Shown here: piece after piece, positions 16,577 to 23,698 of the stretch | Numbering within the stretch: the stretch's first letter is position 1 | How the letters are laid out: each line of letters begins with the position of its first letter | NCBI GenBank assembly: GCA_030540405.1 | Contig: JAUNWH010000035.1 | Coordinates: 1 to 32,108, forward strand | DNA length: 32,108 nt | Direction of reading: 5' to 3' | Source of the DNA: Spirochaetales bacterium | GTDB taxonomy: Bacteria > Spirochaetota > Spirochaetia > Treponematales > Treponemataceae | Notes under the pieces: generated by a model | Told to the model about the DNA's origin: nothing | The model's input: the letters and a program-made list of their open reading frames with translations, nothing else | Databases searched by the model: none | Made by a program: the position numbers and the translations under genes

Positions 16577-16621
16577 TTTATCAGTGTAGCGTAAACTAAA
16601 AAAAAAGTTTAGTATGTTTCC
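16577..16621. promoter_or_regulatory. Short divergent promoter region
   Basis: The 45 bases between two divergent start codons hold TAGTAT (16610-16615, plus strand) and TACACT (16583-16588, minus strand), each six bases from its ATG. Neither has a good -35 box. No ribosome site serves either gene. Confidence 0.35.
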
Positions 16622-18373
16622 ATGCAGAAATTTTTTTTTAAATCCTTGATATTGTTTTTGGTTATTGCATTTTCATCCTGCGCATTCAAAGCTAGAAATT
16701 CTTCAATCGGAATGAGCGGTGAAAATTTAATTGCATTAAACAAAGCGGCGACGGAAGCAAAGATTTCAAATCCGCAGAAAAAGCAATATATGTTTTTTAA
16801 ATTCACAGAAAACCAAAAGGCGCATTTTAGCAACGTCCGCTACAAAAAATCAGGCGCAGGACTTTCTGTAAGAATTTCATTTTCAAAAGATTCAATTCCA
16901 AAATCAGGAGAAAGCGTTTTTGCGCTGGGCTTTTTATTTGATGATGATTTTTCAAATGGAACTTTAAATACATCGGTTTATCCAAGAAAACTTGTAACTG
17001 GAAATTTTTCAGACTTTACATCAGAAGATTTTAAAGTTGTATTTTCAATTGCGCAAAATGACATTGTGCCAGCTGGATTTTTTGTATACGGAAATGTAAA
17101 ATTCAAAATAACAGAAGCGCAGATAACAGAAGCGGCACTTGGCTGGGAAAACGAAAATATTCCGCTTTTTGCATTCGGACCGAGCGGAGGAAAAATAAAA
17201 TGGGATTTTGATTCCGCGGATTTCAGTGATGCAAAAAATCTTTTTCCGGATCAAAATATTCCAACGCGCATAATGCCAAAAATTGAAATTGGAATTTCAG
17301 CTACAGACAGCATCGGCACTTTTAAAAATCAAGAAAGAATAACTTTTACAGCTGGAAGTGAAAAACTTTCAATCCGACTTTCAAGAAATGCAAGCTTAAA
17401 AACATTGCAAGCTTCAGCGTTAAAAAATCCCTTTGAAAAAATTGTGCTGCAAGAAAACAAGGATCTTGTAAAAAAGCTCATAATGAAATCTTCGAATTCA
17501 ATTCTTGCGCAGGACACAGCTGGAAAAGTTTTGTATCCATTAAAAACTGACTTGGGACTTGTAAACAGCTGGCCGGAAAAAAACTGGAGACGAAGCGACT
17601 ACGAGATTTTTGAATGGGAGCTTTTCCCCGGAGTTTTATTTTTTGATTTTGCGGATTACAAAATTCAAAATCAATTTTTTACAAGAATCGCATATTTTGT
17701 TGAAAAAGCAGGTTACAAAGGAACTTTAGTTTCTAATGATTTTGTGGAAAATAAGCACGGCTATAATGCGCACGACTACAAAGCTGATGACTTGGCGAAT
17801 TTCTTTTCTTTAGTTGAGCAGGAAAATTTTCAGATAAACAGCTACGAAGAAATTCTAAAAGAAATTCTTATTGCAAATAAAATCATGCAAAAAGACAAAA
17901 ACGGATTTAAAGCCGGAAAAGGCGCGGTTGTTTCATTCAGCAGAGAATCCCCAGAATATCTTAGGCATACTTTTATGGCGCACGAAAGCTGGCACGGAAT
18001 TTATTTTACTGATGAAGATTTTAGAAATATCGTTGCAACTTGCTATAATATGTTTGACGAAGGCTCTTTGAATTTTCTAGAGAAATTTTGGGAAACACAG
18101 CCGGGACTTGGTTATGACACAAACGATGAATATTTGATGCAAAACGAATTCATGGCCTACATAATGCAGCAGTCTTTTTCAAATGTAAGAAATTATTTTC
18201 TTCAACTTGCAGGACGAGGCTCAGTAAACAGAATTCAGCCTGAAAGCGCGGAATACATTCAAAGCACGAATGCTCAGGCTTTTGTTGATGCGGCAGAAAT
18301 TCTAAACAGCTATGCTTTTGACAACTGGGGGCTTGCCTGCGGAAGAGTCGCGCTTGTTCAAAGACTGGAATAG
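16622..18373 (+). CDS. Lipoprotein with an HExxH zinc-metalloprotease motif
   Basis: Exported lipoprotein of 583 residues. The N terminus is a lipoprotein signal (basic start, hydrophobic core, 'AFSSC' with the acceptor Cys20). The first about 330 residues are beta-rich with no family I recognise. The C-terminal part contains H454-E-S-W-H458 inside 'FMAHESWHGIYF', the zinc-binding HExxH helix, and Glu509 in 'NEFMAYIMQQ', 51 residues on, could be the third ligand as in gluzincins. 'MFDEGSLNF' lies between them. I infer a surface or periplasmic zinc peptidase, substrate unknown. Tyr- and Trp-rich segments before the motif ('WPEKNWRRSDYEIFEW') may bind peptide or glycan. It ends two bases before the convergent MBL gene. 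Confidence 0.75.
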   Translation: MQKFFFKSLILFLVIAFSSCAFKARNSSIGMSGENLIALNKAATEAKISNPQKKQYMFFKFTENQKAHFSNVRYKKSGAGLSVRISFSKDSIPKSGESVFALGFLFDDDFSNGTLNTSVYPRKLVTGNFSDFTSEDFKVVFSIAQNDIVPAGFFVYGNVKFKITEAQITEAALGWENENIPLFAFGPSGGKIKWDFDSADFSDAKNLFPDQNIPTRIMPKIEIGISATDSIGTFKNQERITFTAGSEKLSIRLSRNASLKTLQASALKNPFEKIVLQENKDLVKKLIMKSSNSILAQDTAGKVLYPLKTDLGLVNSWPEKNWRRSDYEIFEWELFPGVLFFDFADYKIQNQFFTRIAYFVEKAGYKGTLVSNDFVENKHGYNAHDYKADDLANFFSLVEQENFQINSYEEILKEILIANKIMQKDKNGFKAGKGAVVSFSRESPEYLRHTFMAHESWHGIYFTDEDFRNIVATCYNMFDEGSLNFLEKFWETQPGLGYDTNDEYLMQNEFMAYIMQQSFSNVRNYFLQLAGRGSVNRIQPESAEYIQSTNAQAFVDAAEILNSYAFDNWGLACGRVALVQRLE

Positions 18374-18375
18374 AT

Positions 18376-18942
18376 TTAAATTAAATCGATATTAAACTGC
18401 TTTTCACTTTCGATAGTGCTTGGAGAGCCGTGTCCGGGGAAAACAACAGTTCTATTAGGAAGTGAAAAAATTTTATCTTTTATTTTTTTGCAAAGAAGTT
18501 TATGGGAATACTGGCTCAAAGTGCTTCCTGTCACTCCAGAAATCAAAGTGTCGCCTGTAAAAATCACGTCTTCAATTTTATAAACCATGCTGTCTGGAGA
18601 ATGCCCTGGCACAGAAAAAAATTCAACATTGAAACCTGCAATCTTTATAATTCCATCTCCATTTAAAATCGAGCAATCCATTCCGTAAATTCCAGCATCA
18701 GCTGCATATACTACAGGAGTATAAATTTTTTTAAGGGTTCTAAGCCCCTGTATATGATGAGTATGTTTGTGCGTAATCAAAACCGCAGACAGTTTGTAAC
18801 CGCCTTCTTCAATTAAGTTTATTGTTTCCATGTCTATTTTTCCGGGATCGACAATAATCGCTTCTTTTACATCGGGACTGTCATTTAAAATCGTATAGCT
18901 GTTTGTAAATCCGTCTATGCACAAATGGAAATAAAGTTTCAT
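18376..18942 (-). CDS. Metallo-beta-lactamase-fold hydrolase, glyoxalase II-like
   Basis: Compact cytoplasmic hydrolase of 188 residues with the metallo-beta-lactamase fold. The metal-binding set is nearly complete: H58-K-H60-T-H62-H63, H114 in 'VPGHSPDS', D131 in 'FTGDTL' and H171 in 'FPGHGSP'. The usual motif is HxHxDH, so the conserved Asp of the second metal site is His62 here. That may shift the metal preference or leave a mononuclear site. The layout and size fit small glyoxalase II-like proteins, which cleave thioesters, but the substrate cannot be named. Its ATG overlaps the stop of the upstream pentapeptide-repeat gene by four bases (ATGA), so translation is coupled. Confidence 0.88.
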   Translation of the reverse strand: MKLYFHLCIDGFTNSYTILNDSPDVKEAIIVDPGKIDMETINLIEEGGYKLSAVLITHKHTHHIQGLRTLKKIYTPVVYAADAGIYGMDCSILNGDGIIKIAGFNVEFFSVPGHSPDSMVYKIEDVIFTGDTLISGVTGSTLSQYSHKLLCKKIKDKIFSLPNRTVVFPGHGSPSTIESEKQFNIDLI

Positions 18943-19607
18943 AGCTCATCTTCTCCTTCAGACTCCGAAAAGTCTTCAATCAAGCCGCTTTTGTTTCTGT
19001 CAATTAAAGCTTCCCGCGTATTTGAAAGTTTAAAGGAAACGTGTTCTCTTGCTGAATTGTAAAATATCGCTTTTTTGAGATTGCAGTTTTTCATTGATGT
19101 GTTCATAAGAATTGCGCGGATAAAGCGGCTGTTGTAAAAATCAGAATCATCGAAACTGCATTGGTAAGCAGTTATTCCGTTGTAATTGTTATGCACCAAA
19201 TCGCTTCCTGTAAAAACCACGTGAATAAATTTCGAGCCGGAAAAAGAGGAAAACTGAATGTCGCTGTTCAACATATCGCAATCTGAAAATGTTGAAAAAT
19301 CAAGCGTGCATATTTTAAATTTTAAGCCTGTTGAATGTATGTTTGAAAAAGTTGAATGCTGAAAATTGCAGCCGTAAAATTTTTTGCCGGAAAGATCAAC
19401 GCCGTTCACGGATATTCCGTAAGCGCAAAGCCCGATAATTTTTTCATGCGAATTTATATAGTTCAAAAGCGATGTAAGATGACCGATTTTATCTTCCGTA
19501 TGCTCAAAGCAAAAGCCCGGTTCATGCGGAATAATCTCATTGTCGCGGATTACTGAAAGCGCAGGATTCTGACACTCCTTGCACTGGCATTTGTTAGTCA
19601 CAAACAT
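18939..19607 (-). CDS. Pentapeptide-repeat protein with N-terminal Cys/His cluster
   Basis: Protein of 222 residues. From about residue 65 to 200 it is built of pentapeptide-like units of the A(D/N)LxX type ('GVDLSGKKFYGCNFQHSTFS', 'SDFYNSRFIRAILMNTSMKN'), which fold as a right-handed square beta helix. The N terminus carries C7, C9, C12 and then C33 and H36, a plausible zinc site (CxCxxC...CxxH). The C terminus is very acidic (EDFSESEGEDEL). No signal peptide. Function unknown: the fold often serves as a binding scaffold, and similarity to gyrase-protecting Qnr/MfpA is not evident. It leads a two-gene operon with the MBL hydrolase from a promoter at 19613-19641 with no ribosome site. Confidence 0.75.
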   Translation of the reverse strand: MFVTNKCQCKECQNPALSVIRDNEIIPHEPGFCFEHTEDKIGHLTSLLNYINSHEKIIGLCAYGISVNGVDLSGKKFYGCNFQHSTFSNIHSTGLKFKICTLDFSTFSDCDMLNSDIQFSSFSGSKFIHVVFTGSDLVHNNYNGITAYQCSFDDSDFYNSRFIRAILMNTSMKNCNLKKAIFYNSAREHVSFKLSNTREALIDRNKSGLIEDFSESEGEDEL

Positions 19608-19612
19608 ACTTA

Positions 19613-19641
19613 ACTTTACGTTATTGAAAACATTTAGTCAA
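19613..19641 (-). promoter_or_regulatory. Promoter of the pentapeptide/MBL operon
   Basis: Minus strand: TTGACT (19636-19641), 17-base spacer, TAAAGT (19613-19618), then five bases to the ATG at 19607. There is no ribosome site, so the message is probably leaderless. Confidence 0.6.
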
Positions 19642-19678
19642 ATAGGCATTTTTGCAGTACAAGAAATGCAGAAAAAAA

Positions 19679-21901
19679 TTAATGCAAATCTTTCAAAGAA
19701 ACAATTTCGTAACCGTTTTCCAAAATCGAAGAAATCAGCAAATCCAGTTTTTCGTAAAGATAATCGCGGCGTGTTCCGTCCATTTTTCCAATTGAAACTG
19801 GAATCACAATTCCGTCATAAAGATTTTCAGCAAATGAATCTACAAGGGAACTTGCATCCAAATATTCTTTGCCACTTTCCTTGCTTTCTTCAAATGTAAT
19901 TCTATCATTGAATTTGCTAAAGGCTTCAACATAATTATAACCAGCTTCTGCGCCCGCATTTTTCATAAGCTGATTTGAATGATAAAACGGAGCATGCCAA
20001 TAAAGTGAAAGTTCTTTTCCTGTCGCAGTAAAAAATTCATCTTCATTTCTTGCAAGTCCACGCTGAACAAAATTTTTATCAACTATAAAATTATTTTCAA
20101 GCAAATCGGCACAGCTAAAAAACATTGAAGCGCATTCATTTCCATAAAATGCAATCTGCTTTGCTTTGTGCGGATAACGCCGGATAAATTCTCCGTTCAA
20201 AAAGAAAGTTCCATTTACTCTAAAATCATCAAGCGTATAAAGAACTTCCGCAAGACCTTCTGAATTTTTCAATGCGTCAAAAACAAGAGAAGCTTTTTTT
20301 AGAGGCTCTGAATATTTTTCAGTTTCTTTATAAACAGAATATGTTTTTGTTTTTCCAGAAAGAGATCTTACATAAATTGAATTTGAAAATTTTGAATTCA
20401 CAGAAGAGCCAAGGAAAACTCTGTACCTTCCATTTTTTTCTAGCCGTGAAAAATTTTCTGTGGAAGACGGCAATGTTGTTTTCCAAGTATTTTTGTCCGC
20501 CTCATAAACAAATGTCTCTTTTGAAATTTCAGACTTGCATAAAATTTTTCCGTTGCTCCAGTATGGCTGGCAAGCAGAAGATAAGAACAGAACTTTTTCA
20601 TCTCCGCGGAAATTTACAAGTTTTACAGTTTCCTCTCCGCCAATATAAATTGAGAAATTTCCGTTCCAGACGGCTGAAACAATTTTTTCTGCTGGCTTTG
20701 ACAAAATAACTTTCTGCGCAGAAATATCGTACACAAAAAATTTTCCAGAATCTGTATAAGCGATTTTTTTTCTATCCGGCGAAACAACAGGAGAAATAGA
20801 ATTTTCTGCTTTAAATAAAAGCTCCATTTTTTCTTTTACAGAATAAGCATAGCTTACTCTCTTTGGGTTTTCAAAAGAAAAAGAATCGCACCACAAAACT
20901 GGTGAAGAAGTTCCGCTCCAGAAGATTTTAAAATCATAGCTGCTTCCGTCTGTTTCTGAAAAAGGAAAAACACCTTCAGGCTTTAAATAGCTAAGTTCCT
21001 CGTTTTCCGTGGCAGAATAAATATAAAGAGTGTTTTTACTTGAAACTATCGCAAATTTTGTTCCGTCTTCATTTGTCCAAAATTTATCTTTTAGTGGATC
21101 AAATGAATTTGGAATTCGCCCGATAATTTTTCCACTTCCAATAAGAGATGCGTAGAGACCTCTTGTGTAAAGCTCGTTTTCTTCAATTAAAAAAACAAGG
21201 TCATTTGAAACGTAAATTATATTTCCATCTTGAGTCCACTGAACATTGTCGATTGTGCCGTTTCCAATTTTTTTATAGCTTTCAGGCAAATTTATTTTTT
21301 TGAAAAGCTCGCTTGGAGCTATAAAATAAACACAGCCATCTTTTTCATAAAGAAGAAATTTGCTGTCTGGCGACCATTTTGCATTTATGCTTTTATAGCT
21401 GAAAGGTGTTTTTTCAAGAAGAACTTTTTCTTCCTGAGTTTTGCAGTCAACAACAAAAAGTTTTCCAGTTGTGTTTTTTGTTTTTTTCACATAGCAAAAA
21501 TAATTTCCGTCTGGACTTGCAGAAATTAAATTCGCACGGCTATAGTTTTCTGGAATTCCAAAAGCAAGAGAAGTCCATTTTAAATTTTTATCTTCAACAG
21601 AATATTTTGCAGTTCCGTATCTGTTTCTAATCTGAAGAATTTTATTTTCATTGAGCAGTTCCATTTTTTCCGGGAAGCAAGTTAAAATTACAGGCTCTTT
21701 TTTTATTTTTTGTTCTCCAAGCTGAGTAAAAAAAAGCGACTTGTAAGAAGGCGTTCCAGGAATGTTTTGTCCTGCAGAAAATAAAAGGAAATCATCATTA
21801 TTTAAATCCAGACTGGCAAATTCAATCTGAGAAAAAGCTGGGAAAATGAATGCAAAGAAAACTATAAAAGCAAAACTGCGCAACTTGAAATTTTTGTTCA
21901 T
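19679..21901 (-). CDS. Exported beta-propeller protein with degenerate polysaccharide-deacetylase domain
   Basis: Secreted or periplasmic protein of 740 residues. A signal peptide ends near residue 24 (FPAFS). Residues about 40-530 are TolB/WD40-like propeller repeats: recurring 'SPDGNYFCYVK', 'SPDSKFLLYEKDG', 'SPDRKKIAYTDSGKFFVYD'. Residues 537-740 resemble a NodB-type deacetylase: 'ASLVFDAL', 'NGTFFLNGEFIRRYP', 'LYWHAPFYHS', and a last strand 'GYEIVSLKDLH'. The catalytic motifs are decayed: TFDDG reads VFDAL, the metal-binding HxxxH after it is missing, and the RxPY motif reads APFY. It probably binds glycan without hydrolysing it, or uses another chemistry. It has an AGAGGA ribosome site and follows the M23 peptidase gene by 18 bases, suggesting a shared envelope role. 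Confidence 0.75.
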   Translation of the reverse strand: MNKNFKLRSFAFIVFFAFIFPAFSQIEFASLDLNNDDFLLFSAGQNIPGTPSYKSLFFTQLGEQKIKKEPVILTCFPEKMELLNENKILQIRNRYGTAKYSVEDKNLKWTSLAFGIPENYSRANLISASPDGNYFCYVKKTKNTTGKLFVVDCKTQEEKVLLEKTPFSYKSINAKWSPDSKFLLYEKDGCVYFIAPSELFKKINLPESYKKIGNGTIDNVQWTQDGNIIYVSNDLVFLIEENELYTRGLYASLIGSGKIIGRIPNSFDPLKDKFWTNEDGTKFAIVSSKNTLYIYSATENEELSYLKPEGVFPFSETDGSSYDFKIFWSGTSSPVLWCDSFSFENPKRVSYAYSVKEKMELLFKAENSISPVVSPDRKKIAYTDSGKFFVYDISAQKVILSKPAEKIVSAVWNGNFSIYIGGEETVKLVNFRGDEKVLFLSSACQPYWSNGKILCKSEISKETFVYEADKNTWKTTLPSSTENFSRLEKNGRYRVFLGSSVNSKFSNSIYVRSLSGKTKTYSVYKETEKYSEPLKKASLVFDALKNSEGLAEVLYTLDDFRVNGTFFLNGEFIRRYPHKAKQIAFYGNECASMFFSCADLLENNFIVDKNFVQRGLARNEDEFFTATGKELSLYWHAPFYHSNQLMKNAGAEAGYNYVEAFSKFNDRITFEESKESGKEYLDASSLVDSFAENLYDGIVIPVSIGKMDGTRRDYLYEKLDLLISSILENGYEIVSLKDLH

Positions 21902-21919
21902 ATAAATTTCCTCTAAAAT

Positions 21920-23128
21920 TTATTTTAAAACTGTAAGCGGATCTACAAGCTTTGAATTTTTATAAACCGTAAAATGAAGATGAGGACCAGTAGAATATCC
22001 AGTGTTTCCAACAAGTCCAATCTTTGCGCCCTGACCAACACTCTCGCCTTTTTTTGCAATGATTTTGCTCATATGCGCATACAATGTCTGATAGCCGTCA
22101 TAATGATTTATAATCACATAGTTTCCAAACACAGAAGAAAATCCTGTGTATGCAACTTTTCCGCTCATCGAAGCATAAATCGGAGTTCCCGTAGGACAAG
22201 CCATGTCGATTCCAGTGTGATGGGAAGCAACGCCGGTAAACGGATCTGCGCGCGAGCCAAACCTTGAGCTAAGCCTGTATTTTGTTTTCAATGGATTTAC
22301 AAAAAGCTCGCCCATTGCCTTTCTTAAAGAATTGCTGTCGAGTCTTGCGCCCGGAACAAAAATTTTCTGACCTTCTTGAAGTTTTTCAGATGACAAGTCA
22401 TTTATGTCAAGCAAATCAGAAACAGAAACAGAATATTTTTTTGAAATAGAATCAAGTGTTTCACTTTTTAAAACCGAATGAACAAGTCCGTCTACAGAAG
22501 GAACTGAAAGCTTCTGGCCTGCATAAATTGAGCGGACATTTCCAATATTGTTTACAGCAATCAAAGTTGAAATATTTGAAAGCCCGAACTTTGAACTTAT
22601 TCCGCTTATCGTGTCTCCCGGTTTTACTGTGTAATTCTGAAAAACAACAGGCTGCTTCAAAAGAACAGAATTAGGCTCAACTTTAGTTCCGTCTTCTGAA
22701 AAAATATTTCCTTCACTGTCAAAGTACGAAGCGCGGTCAAAAGCAAATTCGCTCATAGCATTGTCAAGAACTTGAAACTCGTCCATTGAAACAGGATTTA
22801 AATTTATGTTTTTTGCAAAGCTTTCAGAAAAGGAAATAAACTTGGAAACAAAAAAAGGTGAAGACGCACACAAAACAAAAACAGGAACAAGCCAGGCAAA
22901 CCGGGAGGCAGTTTTTATCCTCTTTCCTGCAACTCCAATCTGACCGCGAAGATTCTGAATAAATGAGAAAATATCAAAATCAGCTCTAACTGAATTTGCG
23001 CTAAAAATATTCCGTGTTCTATAAACAGGCTTTGCAGAAGAACGAGCACTGCGCAAAACATTGTGTCGAATCAAGTGTGTAGTATTTTTTCTAAAAGCAG
23101 AAGATTCCAAGCAATTTATTATTTCCAT
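21920..23128 (-). CDS. Membrane-anchored LysM / M23 peptidoglycan peptidase
   Basis: Zinc endopeptidase-type cell-wall protein of 402 residues. Order: about 76 cytoplasmic residues rich in Arg and Ser, a transmembrane helix (77-97, 'FAWLVPVFVLCASSPFF'), a linker, two LysM glycan-binding domains (165-210 and 216-260), and an M23 (LytM) domain from about 285. Metal ligands are H304 and D308 in 'HHTGIDMA' and H385 in 'PHLHF', with H383 as the other catalytic His, so it should be an active D,D-endopeptidase or a septal/elongation hydrolase. I start at ATG 23128, which is six bases after a GATATT -10-like box; a TTG further up at 23167 is less likely. It is followed by the propeller/deacetylase gene and is divergent from lepB. 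Confidence 0.88.
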   Translation of the reverse strand: MEIINCLESSAFRKNTTHLIRHNVLRSARSSAKPVYRTRNIFSANSVRADFDIFSFIQNLRGQIGVAGKRIKTASRFAWLVPVFVLCASSPFFVSKFISFSESFAKNINLNPVSMDEFQVLDNAMSEFAFDRASYFDSEGNIFSEDGTKVEPNSVLLKQPVVFQNYTVKPGDTISGISSKFGLSNISTLIAVNNIGNVRSIYAGQKLSVPSVDGLVHSVLKSETLDSISKKYSVSVSDLLDINDLSSEKLQEGQKIFVPGARLDSNSLRKAMGELFVNPLKTKYRLSSRFGSRADPFTGVASHHTGIDMACPTGTPIYASMSGKVAYTGFSSVFGNYVIINHYDGYQTLYAHMSKIIAKKGESVGQGAKIGLVGNTGYSTGPHLHFTVYKNSKLVDPLTVLK

Positions 23129-23176
23129 ATTTTTAATATCGACAAAAAAAGTTTTTGATATTAGCAATTATTGACG
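23129..23176. promoter_or_regulatory. Symmetric divergent promoter region between M23 and lepB
   Basis: The 48-base divergent gap contains AATATC and GATATT as an inverted pair around 16 bases, so each strand reads GATATT as a possible -10 box. On the minus strand it is six bases from the ATG at 23128. No good -35 boxes or ribosome sites are visible. The assignment is tentative. Confidence 0.3.
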
Positions 23177-23698
23177 ATGAATATAGTAATGAAAAATAAA
23201 TCACCAGAATCAAATTTTTGGAAATATATACTCGCAGGAATTTTTATAGGAGCCGCAATAAAAATTTTCGCCTTTGACATTCTTTCTGTGCAAGGAATTT
23301 CAATGGAACCTTCAATTCATAACAACGAAAAAATTTTAGTCTGCAAGCTCTCATACGGAATCGTAAATCCATTCAGCAACTCAACTTTAATAAGATGGAA
23401 AAATGCAAAGGCTGGCGACATTGTAATTTATTTTTATAAAAACAATCTTGTTGTAAAAAGGTGCGTTGCCACAGAAGGCGACTCCCTAGAATATTCATCA
23501 GATTCAGGATATACTTTGCACGTAGGAGAAAAAAATTACTCGCTTACAGAACTTCAGTATAATCTGATAAAAAACAGCCCTTGTGTTCCACGAGGAATGA
23601 TTCTTGCAATAGGAGATAATTTTGAAAACTCGATTGACTCAAGAACTTACGGCTTTGTGGCACAGAAAAATATTTTGGGCAAGGTGATTTTTAAATGA
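23177..23698 (+). CDS. lepB: Signal peptidase I
   Basis: Membrane-bound serine protease that removes signal peptides from exported proteins. The protein has 173 residues from ATG 23177: one N-terminal transmembrane helix ('YILAGIFIGAAIKIFAF'), then the catalytic Ser42 in 'GISMEPSI' and the general-base Lys94 in 'VVKRCVA', followed by the C-terminal box 'AIGDNFENSIDSRTYG'. It is short, as in Gram-positive-like type I peptidases, with only one membrane span. The start is uncertain: ATG 23189 (MKNKSPES, Ser38/Lys90) or TTG 23171 are also possible, and none has a clear ribosome site. It leads an overlapping set with ftsI (four-base overlap). Confidence 0.92.
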   Translation: MNIVMKNKSPESNFWKYILAGIFIGAAIKIFAFDILSVQGISMEPSIHNNEKILVCKLSYGIVNPFSNSTLIRWKNAKAGDIVIYFYKNNLVVKRCVATEGDSLEYSSDSGYTLHVGEKNYSLTELQYNLIKNSPCVPRGMILAIGDNFENSIDSRTYGFVAQKNILGKVIFK

